A stretch of DNA of 63,084 nt from Rhodobium orientis (GCF_003258835.1 NZ_NPEV01000031.1:1-63084); one strand, 5' to 3'; counted from the first letter of the stretch, positions 32,437 to 42,047 are shown. A program made the numbers and translations. The notes: generated from the letters alone by a model not told the origin.

Positions 32437-33213
32437 TCAGTGCGGCCGATCAAGAAACCGCAACGCCGTAGAGGCGAAGGGAGTCGCGGCATCGAAAATG
32501 GCAGAGTGGTCGCTGCCAGGAATAATCCATAACTCGGAATTCGGTATCGAACGATAAAGGTCGAGCGGAATTTCAACCGGGAAGAAGTTGTCGCGATCAC
32601 CGTGCACGATGAGCGTGCGCGCTGTGATGGTCGACAAGCTCTCTTTCGTGAAATTCATATCATCATCATTTTCGGCCAGCGCGTTGAATTGAGAGAGGAG
32701 TTGGCGGATCTGTTCGTCGCCGCGCTTGGCGCACTCGCGATACATTTCCTGAACGTCACGAGGCAGAGTGCCAATCGAAGCGCGGCGCATTATGGCCCTG
32801 GCCTGGTCCGGAAAATGGGTGGTCGTGCTGATAAGCACCATCGAGTCGATGCGATCAGGCTTGCTTGTCGCCATGTGCAGGAGCGTCATTCCGCCAGAAC
32901 TGATGCCCATTGCCGAAAAGGATTCAATTCCAAGTTCGTCGAGCAGGAGGAACACGTCCTCGGCCGCGTCCCGATGTGTGAACCTGTTATCTGGATTGGT
33001 GGAGTAACCATGGCCGCGCAGATCGACGAGGATCAAGCGATAGCGCTCGGAGAGTTGGTCGATGAAGGGATGCCAATTCTGGCTGCATCCGCCGAACCCG
33101 TGCAATAGAACAAGCGGTTGCCCGGTTCCGTATTCCTCGTAGTGGATATCGAGTTGGTTGAGTTGGATGGTTTGCCCGGGGCCGGTCGTTCGCTTGGGAG
33201 CATATGTTGTCAT
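32437..33213 (-). CDS. Alpha/beta hydrolase
   Basis: A 258-residue alpha/beta hydrolase. The oxyanion-hole region PLVLLHGFGGCSQNW is followed by VDLRGHGYS, the nucleophile elbow AMGISSGGMTLLH near residue 100, LIVHGDRDNFFP for the acid and GSDHSAIF for the histidine. The start is the ATG at 33213, because upstream codons belong to the shadow of ardC. It sits between parB and ardC, where ICE backbones normally have few genes, so it is probably cargo. The substrate is unknown. Confidence 0.88.
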   Translation of the reverse strand: MTTYAPKRTTGPGQTIQLNQLDIHYEEYGTGQPLVLLHGFGGCSQNWHPFIDQLSERYRLILVDLRGHGYSTNPDNRFTHRDAAEDVFLLLDELGIESFSAMGISSGGMTLLHMATSKPDRIDSMVLISTTTHFPDQARAIMRRASIGTLPRDVQEMYRECAKRGDEQIRQLLSQFNALAENDDDMNFTKESLSTITARTLIVHGDRDNFFPVEIPLDLYRSIPNSELWIIPGSDHSAIFDAATPFASTALRFLDRPH

Positions 33214-33275
33214 TGTTGTTGGCTTTACATTGGTCGAACAAGCGGGTGCGCGGCGATGGTGTAGTTGCCATTGAA

Positions 33276-34229
33276 TCATATCGTCAGCGCCTCGGGAATC
33301 CCATTGATTGATTTCGCATCTTCTGGCGTGAAGGCCAGAAGCCAGTCGGCGGCCTTGCCCGCCTGGCTGGCGGCGCGGACGATGGCGCGATTGTCCTCGC
33401 GCAGCACGTCGAGCCAGGAGGCTATGTAATCGGCGTGCCGAACGGTCGGGGCGATGCCGAGTGAGGCACAGCAGAAGGCGGCGTTGATCTCGGCGATGAG
33501 CTCCTCGAAGGCGTATTTCTTTGAGCCGAACGAGCCCGAGAAATCCCGCCCCAGACGCGAGGCATGGCCTGTCGCGTGGCCCATTTCGTGCAGCGCGGTG
33601 CGGTGCCAATTGATGGGCTCGAAATAGGCCTGCGGCGGCGGCACCTGCACATAGTCATGGGCCGGCACGTAGAAGGCCCGGTTGCCGCCGATGCGGAAGT
33701 CGATGCCCGTCGCTGCGATCAGCGCCTCGACGCGCGGTTCGATCAGGCCGGTCGGCACTGGTGGCGCGGCGGTCGCCACATCCTCCGGCAGATTCTCACA
33801 CTGGTCGGTGTTGAAGACGGTGAAACGCTTGAGGAACGGGATCGCCTGGGCGTCCTCGCCGGTCTCGCGCGCACGGCGTTTCTCGTCCTCCGGCACGAAG
33901 CGGTCGGCATAGACGACGGTGGTGCCACGCTCGCCCTTGCGGACGTTTCCGCCGAGCGACAGCGCCTGGCGGAAGGTCAGCCAGCTCTGGCCGGAAAAGC
34001 CGCGTTCGATCACGGCGCCCCACAGCAGCAGGACGTTGATGCCCGAATACTGACGATCGGTGGAGGCGTTCTTCGGAAGGCCAAGGGGCGCTTTCGCCGC
34101 CGCCGTTCCCCAGGGCTGGACCCAGGGCACGCGGCCCGCCTCCAGTTCAGTGATGATCTTGTCGGTGATTTCGGAGTAAAGATTGGTCCGGTCGCGCCGG
34201 GCGCCGGATTTGCGGTTGTGTCTGGACAT
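33276..34229 (-). CDS. ardC: ArdC-like antirestriction protein (ssDNA-binding and zincin domains)
   Basis: A 317-residue protein with the ArdC N-terminal ssDNA-binding domain: [20 protein letters not shown], then QPWG and [21 protein letters not shown] zincin metallopeptidase-like domain follows with HEMGHATGH near residue 212. ArdC proteins protect incoming DNA against type I and some type II restriction and bind single-stranded DNA in conjugation. The gene is conserved in these ICEs and lies beside parB. Its leader contains the shared structured element and, further upstream, three strong hairpins. Confidence 0.93.
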   Translation of the reverse strand: MSRHNRKSGARRDRTNLYSEITDKIITELEAGRVPWVQPWGTAAAKAPLGLPKNASTDRQYSGINVLLLWGAVIERGFSGQSWLTFRQALSLGGNVRKGERGTTVVYADRFVPEDEKRRARETGEDAQAIPFLKRFTVFNTDQCENLPEDVATAAPPVPTGLIEPRVEALIAATGIDFRIGGNRAFYVPAHDYVQVPPPQAYFEPINWHRTALHEMGHATGHASRLGRDFSGSFGSKKYAFEELIAEINAAFCCASLGIAPTVRHADYIASWLDVLREDNRAIVRAASQAGKAADWLLAFTPEDAKSINGIPEALTI

Positions 34230-34311
34230 CGCGGGTCTCCGCGACGGGCGCCGGAGGCCTCTCCTCCGGTCCTCATCCCGTCACGGCAAACCCGTCCGCA
34301 CTCTCACTCTC
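34230..34311 (-). promoter_or_regulatory. Structured 5' leader of ardC
   Basis: On the minus strand: purine tract GAGAGTGAGAG (34301-34311), outer stem 5' arm CCGTGACGGG (34277-34286), inner stem CCGGAGG/CCTCCGG (34263-34269 with 34251-34257), then the outer 3' arm CCCGTCGCGG (34239-34248). The GGAG near the ATG overlaps the stem, so folding could hide the ribosome site. The outer arms match the parB leader exactly. Confidence 0.6.
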
Positions 34312-34324
34312 AAAAGGGGGCGTT

Positions 34325-34394
34325 GCGGGGGAATCCCCCGCTCGAAGGGGTCGGCCGAGACTACAGGCTCGGCCGCAGGGGAAGGCTTTCCCCT
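34325..34394 (+). promoter_or_regulatory. Cluster of three perfect hairpins between ardC and the SRAP gene
   Basis: Three consecutive perfect stem-loops: GCGGGGG/CCCCCGC with loop AAT (34325-34341); CGGCCGAG/CTCGGCCG with an 8-base loop (34352-34375); AGGGGAA/TTCCCCT with a 4-base loop (34377-34394). They lie upstream of ardC on the minus strand. Such dense folding in the leader region of a conjugative element could act as a single-strand promoter or priming site, which is inference. Confidence 0.45.
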
Positions 34395-34457
34395 CCCAAG
34401 ATTTTCATCAGAAGAACAAATGCGTACAATCGGAATTGCGAAACTACGGAAACGATT

Positions 34458-35120
34458 ATGTGCAATTTATACTCGGTCACCAAAGGTCAGTCGGCAATCC
34501 GGGACCTGTTCGACGCAATGGATGACCGGAGCGGCAATCTTCCCTCCATGCCGGCCGTCTTCCCCGACTACTCCGCGCCGATCGTGCGAAACACGAGCGA
34601 TGGCGGGCGCGAACTGACCCGGGCGCGCTGGGGCATGCCGTCACCTGTCTTCGCGTTGAAGGGCAAGAAGGTCGACCGCGGCGTCACCAATGTCCGCAAC
34701 ACCAAGAGTCCTCACTGGCGACGATGGTTGGGACCGGAATCGCGTTGTCTGGTGCCCTTCACCTCGTTTTCGGAACCCGCGCGCGGTCCGGATGGAAAGT
34801 CCGAGCCTGTGTGGTTCGCGCTCAACGAGGATCGCCCCCTCGCTTTCTTCGCGGGCATCTGGACGAACTGGACATCGACCCGCAAGCTCGCGGAAGGAGA
34901 GGTCACCTGCGATCTCTACGGATTTCTGACCACCGATGCGAACGAGGAAGTGGGCGCAGTCCATCCGAAGGCTATGCCGGTCATCCTGACGGAAGCCACG
35001 GACTGGCAAACCTGGCTGACCGCACCTTGGGATGAAGCGAAAACGCTGCAACGCCCCTTGCCGGATGGGTCGCTTGAGGTTGTCGCGCGGGGCGCTCCGC
35101 AAGACGGGGAAGCCATCTAA
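34458..35120 (+). CDS. SRAP domain protein (SOS response-associated, YedK/HMCES-like)
   Basis: A 220-residue SRAP protein that would bind abasic sites in single-stranded DNA through Cys2. [20 protein letters not shown] places the catalytic Cys directly after Met. A Glu motif [13 protein letters not shown] and a His motif [11 protein letters not shown] follow, matching the catalytic set. The start is fixed by the need for Cys2. No clear LexA box precedes it. It would suit protection of transferred single strands, alongside ArdC. Confidence 0.92.
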   Translation: MCNLYSVTKGQSAIRDLFDAMDDRSGNLPSMPAVFPDYSAPIVRNTSDGGRELTRARWGMPSPVFALKGKKVDRGVTNVRNTKSPHWRRWLGPESRCLVPFTSFSEPARGPDGKSEPVWFALNEDRPLAFFAGIWTNWTSTRKLAEGEVTCDLYGFLTTDANEEVGAVHPKAMPVILTEATDWQTWLTAPWDEAKTLQRPLPDGSLEVVARGAPQDGEAI

Positions 35121-35145
35121 CCTGACGTGGCGGAATACGCCATAT

Positions 35146-35414
35146 TCAGGCGGTCAGTCGCCTCACGTCTGCCGGGCTGCGGAAAAAATAGACGCGGTCG
35201 AAATCGGATGAAACCGGGTCCTGAACGTTGATACCGCTAAATGTCGACGCCATCGACGGGATCAGCAGTTTGGGCGGTTCTTCGGCAGCACGATCGGCGG
35301 AACCTGCCCGGCAACAATGACCAGCCACTGCTCGTCGCAGCGCCGATAGTCTCGAAGCGCCTTATGTTTGCGGTGCAGGACCGGCTCGAGATCGGTGCCC
35401 GTGGAGTCGTGCAT
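35146..35414 (-). pseudogene. C-terminal remnant of an unrecognised protein with a frameshift
   Basis: On the minus strand one frame reads MHDSTGTDLEPVLHRKHKAL then RDYRRCDEQWLVIVAGQVPP before a stop. The adjacent frame takes over with EEPPKLLIPSMASTFSG and VQDPVSSDFDRVYFFRS to a stop at 35146. Joined, they look like a continuous C-terminal domain interrupted by one indel near 35275. The upstream part of the gene is missing. I do not recognise the family; it looks like debris from an earlier insertion next to the SRAP gene. Confidence 0.5.
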
Positions 35415-35701
35415 GATTCCACCACGCGAGCCGGTTAGCTCTGGAGTGTCGCAGCTAGTTCAGGGCAATGACGAAATTCGATTGCTGAGCGACGGTTATT
35501 GCTCGGTCCTAAGGACTTCCAGGATCGAGCCCCTCCCGAACTAATTCTCGCATAGCTCCCTCGCCGTTGCGATCTGAGCAAACTCGAAAATCCCGCCGTC
35601 AGATTCGAGCGCAGCGCGCCAGTGGGTCGGTAAATCCTGTTGTCGAGTGTCGATTATCACTATAGCGTCGTCCCAAGAGAGTTCGGCGGGAATCAACAGC
35701 G
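35415..35701 (+). other. Intergenic stretch with a possible remnant reading frame
   Basis: No intact gene. On the minus strand an ATG-less frame ending near 35540 reads WDDAIVIIDTRQQDLPTHWR then GGIFEFAQIATARELCEN, which has protein-like character and could be another truncated remnant. On the plus strand the promoter of the HigA-led operon must lie in the 3' part. No HigB-type toxin gene could be read here. Confidence 0.35.
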
Positions 35702-36010
35702 ATGCATCCAGGAACGACAGTTCGGCAGGATTGCCTCGAAAAGAACGGATTGAGCGTCACTGACGCTGCTCGGGTTCTTGGGGTTGATCGACAGACCCTC
35801 AGCAACCTGCTGAACGCGCGGTCGGGCATCTCGCCGGAGATGGCCGTCCGGTTGGAAAAGGCGTTCGGCATACCTGCCCGTGAGTGGCTGATGCGGCAGC
35901 TCGACTACGAGCTGGCCGAGGTCATGCGTCGGGCCAACAAGATCAAGGTCGAGCCTTTCCGTGCATCGACCACGGAAGGCGGGGGAACGCATGAACGCGG
36001 TCGAGATTGA
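35702..36010 (+). CDS. HigA-family HTH protein, first gene of the methyltransferase-helicase operon
   Basis: A 102-residue XRE/HigA protein: MHPGTTVRQDCLEKNGLSVT, DAARVLGVDRQTLSNLLNAR, then SGISPEMAVRLEKAFG and REWLMRQLDYELAEV. This is the HigA antitoxin pattern, but no HigB toxin lies beside it. Its stop is inside the methyltransferase start (20-base overlap), so it is translationally linked to a restriction-like operon. I infer a control-protein role (C-protein analogue) for the defence genes, rather than a toxin-antitoxin role. Confidence 0.8.
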   Translation: MHPGTTVRQDCLEKNGLSVTDAARVLGVDRQTLSNLLNARSGISPEMAVRLEKAFGIPAREWLMRQLDYELAEVMRRANKIKVEPFRASTTEGGGTHERGRD

Positions 36011-38771
36011 AGAGGCAGTATCCGCGCTCGCCGAGCAGCCGTTCGACGCGCAAGAGTTCCCTTTCGCCTTCCTCGAAGCCTTCGGCAACAAGGCGACGAC
36101 CATCAAGCGGTTGCGCTCCGGCGCGTCGAACAAGTCCGATGTGGGTGGCGTTCTCCAAACCAGCAACATCCATATCGCCACCGCCGATTCTGGCCGTGTG
36201 ACTGAGAAGCTTGCCGCGCTGCGGGCAAGCCCCACCACCACGCGCGGTAAGGTCAAGTTCATTCTCGCGACCGATGGCGATATGCTCGAAGCAGAAGACT
36301 TGGAGTCTGGCAAAACCGTTGCTTGCGCTTTTGCTGAATTCTCCGATCACTTTGGTTTTTTCCTGCCGCTCGCGGGCATCTCATACACCAAGGAAATCAA
36401 AGAAATAGAGATGGACATGAGAGCGGCTCGTCGCCTCAACCAACTCTATGTGAAATTACTCGAAGAAAATTCCGATTGGGGAACCGCCGAGCGTCGTCCG
36501 GACATGAATCATTTTATGGCTCGGCTAATCTTTTGCTTTTTCGCAGAAGATACTGACATCTTCAACGGCAGGGGCCTTTTCACCGCTACCATCAACCAGA
36601 TGAGTGCGCGGGACTCATCCAATACGCATGAGGTCATTGGCGAGATTTTCCGCGCCATGAACACAAAGATTGCCGACCGGAAGGCCGCGAACCTGCCTCG
36701 TTGGGCCGATGTATTTCCCTACGTCAATGGCGGGCTGTTCTCGGGCAACCTCGACGTGCCGCACTTCAGCCGGATCGCCCGAACTTACCTGCTCCACATC
36801 GGTGGCCTTGATTGGCGGCAGATCAACCCGGATATTTTCGGATCGATGATCCAGGCCGTCGCCGACGATGATGAACGCGGGGCGCTGGGGATGCACTACA
36901 CCAGCGTTCCCAACATCTTGAAAGTACTGAACCCGCTATTTCTGGACGATTTGCGCGAGAAGTTGGAGGAAGCAGGCGACAACCCTCGCAAGCTCCTCAA
37001 TCTTCGCAACCGCATGGCCCGCATCCGGGTTTTCGATCCGGCCTGCGGCAGCGGTAACTTCCTTGTCATCGCCTACAAGGAAATGCGGTCCATCGAGGCG
37101 ATCATCAATGAACGTCGCGGTGAGGAAAGCCGGAAATCGGATATTCCGCTCACCAATTTTCGGGGCATCGAGCTTCGCTATTTTTCCGCCGAGATTGCCC
37201 GTTTGGCCCTCATCATCGCCGAGTTCCAATGCGACGTTCTCTATCGCGGCCAGAAACTCGCGCTGAATGAGTTTCTGCCTCTCGATGCCGAAAACTGGAT
37301 TACCTGCGACAACGCGCTTCGACTCGATTGGCTAACTATCTGCCCGCCGGCCGGCACCGGCGTGAAGCATCGCTCTGACGACCTGTTCCACACCCCGATG
37401 GATCAGGCTCAGATCGATTTCGATAATGAAGGTGGGGAAACCTACATCTGCGGAAATCCACCGTATCGTGGAAGTCAGTGGCAGACTAATGAGCAAAAAT
37501 CCGATCTCAAGGCAATTTTCGACGGGCGGACGAAGAACTGGAAATCACTCGACTATGTATCTGGTTGGTTCATGAAGGCCGCTGACTTCGGCATGAGAAC
37601 CGAGGCGGTTGCTGCTTTTGTTGCAACAAATTCCATTTGCCAAGGCCGTCAGGTCGATACGCTTTGGTCGCTGATTTTCTCAGCCGGTTATGAAATCGCT
37701 TTTGCCCACACATCATTCAAATGGGCGAACCTTGCCAGCCACAATGCTGGCGTTACTGTAGCCATTGTCGGCATTTCAAATCACGCAGGCCGAACACGGC
37801 ACCTGTTCTCCGACGCCGAGGGTAACGGCACGACCGTTAAGACGGTCGAAAATATCAATGCCTATCTCGTTTCTGGACCAAACACGACTGTAGCCCCGTC
37901 GTCTTCTACTATCAGCAACATTCACGATATGAGCTTCGGGAACATGCCTAACGATGGTGGGCACCTGCTGATACCCATGATCGAAGCGATCTCTGCACTT
38001 GCAGATCATCACGTCGAACCAAAATTCATCCGCCCATTCTATGGATCGCTTGAGTACATTCGGGGTGTAGAACGGCGGTGCATTTGGGTCGCCGACAACG
38101 AATATGGCGCTGCCAACGAGAACGTTTGGTTGAGAAGCCGATTTGACGCTGTTCGAAAACAACGTGCTACGTCTAATAGAAAAACGACTAAGGCGCTTGC
38201 TTCCGTCCCTTATCGCTTTGGTGAAGTGCGCCAAATGGGCAACGAGACCGTAATTATTGTGCCAAGTGTATCGTCGGAGATGCGGGAATATCTGCCAGTT
38301 GGTTATGCGTCAGCCGGAGCAATTGTCTCCAATCTCGCCTTCGCTCTCTATAATGCCCCCCTCTGGAATATGGCTCTGATCGCGTCGCGCCTGCACCTTG
38401 TCTGGATCGCTACCGTATGCGGTAAGCTGAAAACAGATTTCCGTTATTCCAATACACTCGGCTGGAATACCTTTCCTGTTCCGACACTGACCGAAAAGAA
38501 TAAGGCCGACCTAATCCGCTGCGCCGAGGACATCCTGTTGGCGCGGGAGGCGCACTTCCCCGCCACCATTGCGGACCTCTATGACCCGGAGAAGATGCCC
38601 ACAGATTTGCGCGAGGCGCATGAACGTAACGACGAGGTGCTCGAACGCATCTATATCGGGCGGCGCTTCCGCAACGATACCGAACGGCTGGAAAAGCTGT
38701 TCGACCTTTACGCTAAGATGACTGCATCGGCGGGGACAGCGAAGAAACGACAGGCGGGGGCAACAACGTGA
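35991..38771 (+). CDS. Class I SAM-dependent N6-adenine DNA methyltransferase (MmeI-like family)
   Basis: A 926-residue protein from the ATG at 35991 (preceded by GGCGGGGGAACGC). A ~300-residue N-terminal region (ATDGDMLEAEDLESGKTVAC, FSDHFGFFLPLAGI) leads to the methyltransferase core: motif I VFDPACGSGNFLVIAYKEMR near residue 348 and the adenine-type NPPY in CGNPPYRGSQW near 488. A target-recognition and helical C-terminus follow. An N-terminal PD-(D/E)XK nuclease motif, as in MmeI, is not evident, so cleavage may come from the partner genes. It overlaps the helicase gene by 4 bases. Confidence 0.85.
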   Translation: MNAVEIEEAVSALAEQPFDAQEFPFAFLEAFGNKATTIKRLRSGASNKSDVGGVLQTSNIHIATADSGRVTEKLAALRASPTTTRGKVKFILATDGDMLEAEDLESGKTVACAFAEFSDHFGFFLPLAGISYTKEIKEIEMDMRAARRLNQLYVKLLEENSDWGTAERRPDMNHFMARLIFCFFAEDTDIFNGRGLFTATINQMSARDSSNTHEVIGEIFRAMNTKIADRKAANLPRWADVFPYVNGGLFSGNLDVPHFSRIARTYLLHIGGLDWRQINPDIFGSMIQAVADDDERGALGMHYTSVPNILKVLNPLFLDDLREKLEEAGDNPRKLLNLRNRMARIRVFDPACGSGNFLVIAYKEMRSIEAIINERRGEESRKSDIPLTNFRGIELRYFSAEIARLALIIAEFQCDVLYRGQKLALNEFLPLDAENWITCDNALRLDWLTICPPAGTGVKHRSDDLFHTPMDQAQIDFDNEGGETYICGNPPYRGSQWQTNEQKSDLKAIFDGRTKNWKSLDYVSGWFMKAADFGMRTEAVAAFVATNSICQGRQVDTLWSLIFSAGYEIAFAHTSFKWANLASHNAGVTVAIVGISNHAGRTRHLFSDAEGNGTTVKTVENINAYLVSGPNTTVAPSSSTISNIHDMSFGNMPNDGGHLLIPMIEAISALADHHVEPKFIRPFYGSLEYIRGVERRCIWVADNEYGAANENVWLRSRFDAVRKQRATSNRKTTKALASVPYRFGEVRQMGNETVIIVPSVSSEMREYLPVGYASAGAIVSNLAFALYNAPLWNMALIASRLHLVWIATVCGKLKTDFRYSNTLGWNTFPVPTLTEKNKADLIRCAEDILLAREAHFPATIADLYDPEKMPTDLREAHERNDEVLERIYIGRRFRNDTERLEKLFDLYAKMTASAGTAKKRQAGATT

Positions 38772-40831
38772 CCATCGAAAAGAAATCAGTTCCTTCCGTC
38801 TCGGTTTCCTATGCCCGCAACGGCAGCACCAACAAGGCCAATGCCCTTGGGATGAGGCCGATGCAGGAGCGCGCCTATGAAAAGCGAGGCGAGCAATATC
38901 TGCTTATCAAGTCGCCCCCCGCGTCCGGCAAGAGCCGCGCCCTCATGTTCATCGCGCTCGATAAACTGGCGAACCAGGGGCTGAAACAAGCGATTATCGT
39001 CGTGCCGGAGAAAAGCATCGGCTCCAGCTTCGCCGACGAGCCATTGAGCAAATTTGGCTTCTGGGCGGATTGGACCGTCACCCCGAAATGGAACCTCTGC
39101 AACGCGCCGGGCGAGGACGGCGGCAAGGTCAACAGTGTCGGTGCGTTTCTCGAAAGCGATGACAAGGTGCTGGTCTGCACCCATGCCACCTTCCGTTTCG
39201 CTGTGGACAGGTTCGGCGTGGAGGCGTTCGATAACCGGCTGATTGCGGTGGACGAGTTCCACCATGTTTCCGCCAATCCGGATAACAAGCTGGGCCTGCA
39301 CCTTGGCCAGTTCATTGCCCGGAACAAGGTGCATATCGTCGCCATGACGGGCAGCTATTTTCGTGGCGATGCCGAAGCCGTCCTCGCCCCGCAGGACGAG
39401 GCCAGCTTCGATGCTGTCACCTATACCTATTATGAGCAGCTCAACGGCTACGAGTATCTGAAACAGCTCGACATCGGCTATTTCTTCTATTCTGGCGCAT
39501 ATGCAGACGACATTCTCGCCGTTCTAAATCCGGCAGAGAAAACGATCATCCACATCCCCAACGTCAATTCCCGCGAAAGCACCGGCCAGAAGATCAAGGA
39601 AGTCGAACACATCATAGAGGAGCTTGGCGAATGGCAGGGCGTCGACCCGGCCACCGGCTTCCAGATGGTCAAGACGGTGGAAGGCCGCGTCTTTCGTATC
39701 GCGGACCTTGTGGATGACGACCCGTCCAAGCGAGATCGTGTTTCCGCCGCGCTCAAGGATCCCGCGCAAAAGAACAACCGCGATCATGTGGACATCATCA
39801 TCGCGCTCGGCATGGCGAAGGAAGGCTTCGACTGGATTTGGTGCGAACACGCACTGACGGTTGGCTATCGCTCCAGCCTGACCGAGATCGTGCAGATCAT
39901 TGGCCGCGCAACCCGTGACGCGCCCGGCAAGACCCGCGCCCGCTTCACCAACCTGATCGCCGAGCCTGACGCTTCGGAAGAAGCCGTGACCGAGGCCATC
40001 AACGACACGCTCAAGGCTATCGCCGCCAGTCTGCTTATGGAGCAGGTGCTTGCACCCCGTTTCGAGTTCAAACCCAAAAACCCGGCGACCGACACCGCCA
40101 CGCCCGGCTTCGATTATGGTGAAGGTGGCTACCAGTCAGACAAGTGCAATGTCGGCTTCAACGAAGAGAGCGGCCAGTTTCAGATCGAGATCAAGGGCCT
40201 TGTCGAGCCGAAAAGCGAGGAAGCGCAGCGCATCTGCCAGCAGGATTTGAATGAGGTTATCGCGGCCTTCGTGCAGGACAAGCCCGCCATCGAGCGCGGC
40301 CTGTTCGATGAGGAGCTCGTGCCGGAGGAACTGACCCAGCTTCGCCTGGGCAAGATCATCAAGGACAAATATCCCGAACTGGACGAGGAGGATCAGGAAG
40401 CCGTGCGCCAGCACGCCATCGCCGCGCTAAACATCACGCAGCAGGCGAAGAAAATCGCGCTTGGCGGCGATGGTTCTGGTGCGGAACCAAGCACCAACAC
40501 CGCGTTGATCGACGGTGTGCGCAAATTCGCGATGGACGTGCGCGACCTGGACATTGACCTGATCGACCGGATCAATCCGTTTCAGGAAGCCTATGCCATC
40601 CTCGCCAAGACCATGAGTGAGGAAAGCCTGAAACAGGTCGCTGCCGCCATCGCCGCCCGTCGCACCAGTCTCACCCCGGAAGATGCCAAACAGCTTGCCG
40701 TCCGGGCGGTTCAGTTCAAAAAGGAACGTGGACGGCTCCCCTCCATCAGTTCGACCGATGCCTGGGAAAAGCGAATGGCCGAGGGTGCCGCCGCCTTCGT
40801 GCGTTTCAAGGATGAGGGTCGCTATGAGTGA
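38768..40831 (+). CDS. DEAD/DEAH-box SF2 helicase, defence operon
   Basis: A 687-residue SF2 helicase starting at a GTG in a GTGA overlap. Q-like and Walker A motif IKSPPASGKSRALMFIAL near residue 50; DEFH in LIAVDEFHHVSANPD near 160; motif III VAMTGSYFRG; motif VI QIIGRATRDAPGKTRA near 375. The C-terminal 250 residues are acidic and helical, without a nuclease motif. In type I and ISP-like restriction systems the motor is fused to the nuclease; here it is a separate gene between a methyltransferase and a GIY-YIG gene. Confidence 0.85.
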   Translation: MTIEKKSVPSVSVSYARNGSTNKANALGMRPMQERAYEKRGEQYLLIKSPPASGKSRALMFIALDKLANQGLKQAIIVVPEKSIGSSFADEPLSKFGFWADWTVTPKWNLCNAPGEDGGKVNSVGAFLESDDKVLVCTHATFRFAVDRFGVEAFDNRLIAVDEFHHVSANPDNKLGLHLGQFIARNKVHIVAMTGSYFRGDAEAVLAPQDEASFDAVTYTYYEQLNGYEYLKQLDIGYFFYSGAYADDILAVLNPAEKTIIHIPNVNSRESTGQKIKEVEHIIEELGEWQGVDPATGFQMVKTVEGRVFRIADLVDDDPSKRDRVSAALKDPAQKNNRDHVDIIIALGMAKEGFDWIWCEHALTVGYRSSLTEIVQIIGRATRDAPGKTRARFTNLIAEPDASEEAVTEAINDTLKAIAASLLMEQVLAPRFEFKPKNPATDTATPGFDYGEGGYQSDKCNVGFNEESGQFQIEIKGLVEPKSEEAQRICQQDLNEVIAAFVQDKPAIERGLFDEELVPEELTQLRLGKIIKDKYPELDEEDQEAVRQHAIAALNITQQAKKIALGGDGSGAEPSTNTALIDGVRKFAMDVRDLDIDLIDRINPFQEAYAILAKTMSEESLKQVAAAIAARRTSLTPEDAKQLAVRAVQFKKERGRLPSISSTDAWEKRMAEGAAAFVRFKDEGRYE

Positions 40832-42047
40832 TCCCGACCTTGACGACCTTCGCGCCGAACTGGCGGACTTCGCCCAATCCGAAAAGAAAATCGGGCGGAC
40901 CCCGCGCGAGGAGCGCATCATCGCCGGGTTTGAGGAAATCCAGCGTTTCGTCGATGAGCATGGTCACGAGCCCCAGCATGGCGAGGACCGTGATATATTC
41001 GAGCGGCTTTATGCCGTGCGGCTGGACCGACTTCGCGCGTTAGAGGAGTGCCGCTCGCTTCTCGCGCTGTTCGACCGTCAGGACCTTTTAACCGGAGCGG
41101 AAGCCACTGTCCCCGCATCCGCCGAGGAGATGGATGCGGACGCTTTAATGGCCGAACTCGCCGGAGCCGCAGGCGAATCCGAAATCACCGAACTTCGCCA
41201 TGTGCGTTCCGCAGCCGAGAAACGCGCCGCTGAGGAGATCGCCAACCGAGAACCGTGTCCCGACTTCGACAGGTTCAAGCCACTGTTCGAGCAGGTGCGG
41301 ATTGACCTCGATTCAGGCGTCCGCACTACCCGGCAGTTCGTGAAGGATGCGGGTTTCCTGAAGGCGGACATCAATGAGGGGCAGTTTTTCATCCTTGGCG
41401 GTCAGGTCGCCTACGTTGCAGAAGTCGGTGAAACCTTCCGTGCCCCAAATGGAGAAAATGATGCTCGCCTGCGCGTCGTCTATTCTAACGGGACCGAAAG
41501 CAATCTGCTTCGCCGGTCGCTCCAGCGGGCGCTATACAAGGATGAGGCGGGACGGCGCATCACCGAGCCAACCGCTGGCCCGCTGTTTACCGGCGATAGC
41601 GACGACGAGGATATAGCAAGCGGCACCATCTATGTGCTTCGCAGCAAGTCCGATCATCCTGTTGTGGCCGCGAACCGCGAGGTGCTGCACAAGATCGGCG
41701 TGACCGGTGGCGATATTACCCGCCGCCTTGCCAACGCTAAGCTCGATCCAACCTTTCTCATGGCCGACGTTGAGGTGGTCGCCACCTACACACTCTACAA
41801 TATCAACCGCGCCAAGCTGGAAAATTTGATCCACCGCATCTTTGGTCCGGCCCGGCTCGATATCGAGATCAGGGATCGTTTCGGTAATCCCGTTGTGCCC
41901 CGCGAATGGTTCCTTGTGCCCCGTTTCGTGGTCGATGACACCGTAGAGAAAATCAAAGACGGAACGATCACCGAATATGCATACGACCCAAGCAGCGCTC
42001 GTCTGGTAGAACGCAGCGCGCTGCCACCGTCGGGAGATTTGGCATGA
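40824..42047 (+). CDS. GIY-YIG nuclease family protein (T5orf172-like)
   Basis: A 407-residue protein from the ATG at 40824, which overlaps the helicase stop by 8 bases. The N-terminal 230 residues are acidic and helical. Near residues 266-350 is a GIY-YIG domain of the T5orf172/Mug113 type: GTIYVLRSKSDHP, HKIGVTGGDITRRLANAKLD and RAKLENLIHRIFGPARLDIE, with the conserved Arg and Glu present. It is a likely endonuclease of the system, or a DNA-binding nickase. It overlaps the GHKL gene by 4 bases. Confidence 0.82.
   Translation: MSDPDLDDLRAELADFAQSEKKIGRTPREERIIAGFEEIQRFVDEHGHEPQHGEDRDIFERLYAVRLDRLRALEECRSLLALFDRQDLLTGAEATVPASAEEMDADALMAELAGAAGESEITELRHVRSAAEKRAAEEIANREPCPDFDRFKPLFEQVRIDLDSGVRTTRQFVKDAGFLKADINEGQFFILGGQVAYVAEVGETFRAPNGENDARLRVVYSNGTESNLLRRSLQRALYKDEAGRRITEPTAGPLFTGDSDDEDIASGTIYVLRSKSDHPVVAANREVLHKIGVTGGDITRRLANAKLDPTFLMADVEVVATYTLYNINRAKLENLIHRIFGPARLDIEIRDRFGNPVVPREWFLVPRFVVDDTVEKIKDGTITEYAYDPSSARLVERSALPPSGDLA

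Noticed and set aside
34414-34428. LexA-like GAAC-N7 site before the SRAP gene
   Set aside because: The second half reads TACA in place of GAAC, so the repeat is broken.
35590-35690. Possible HigB toxin remnant upstream of the HigA-like gene
   Set aside because: A few HigB-like residues (VDYH) could be read only with two frameshifts; the minus-strand frame explains the composition as well.
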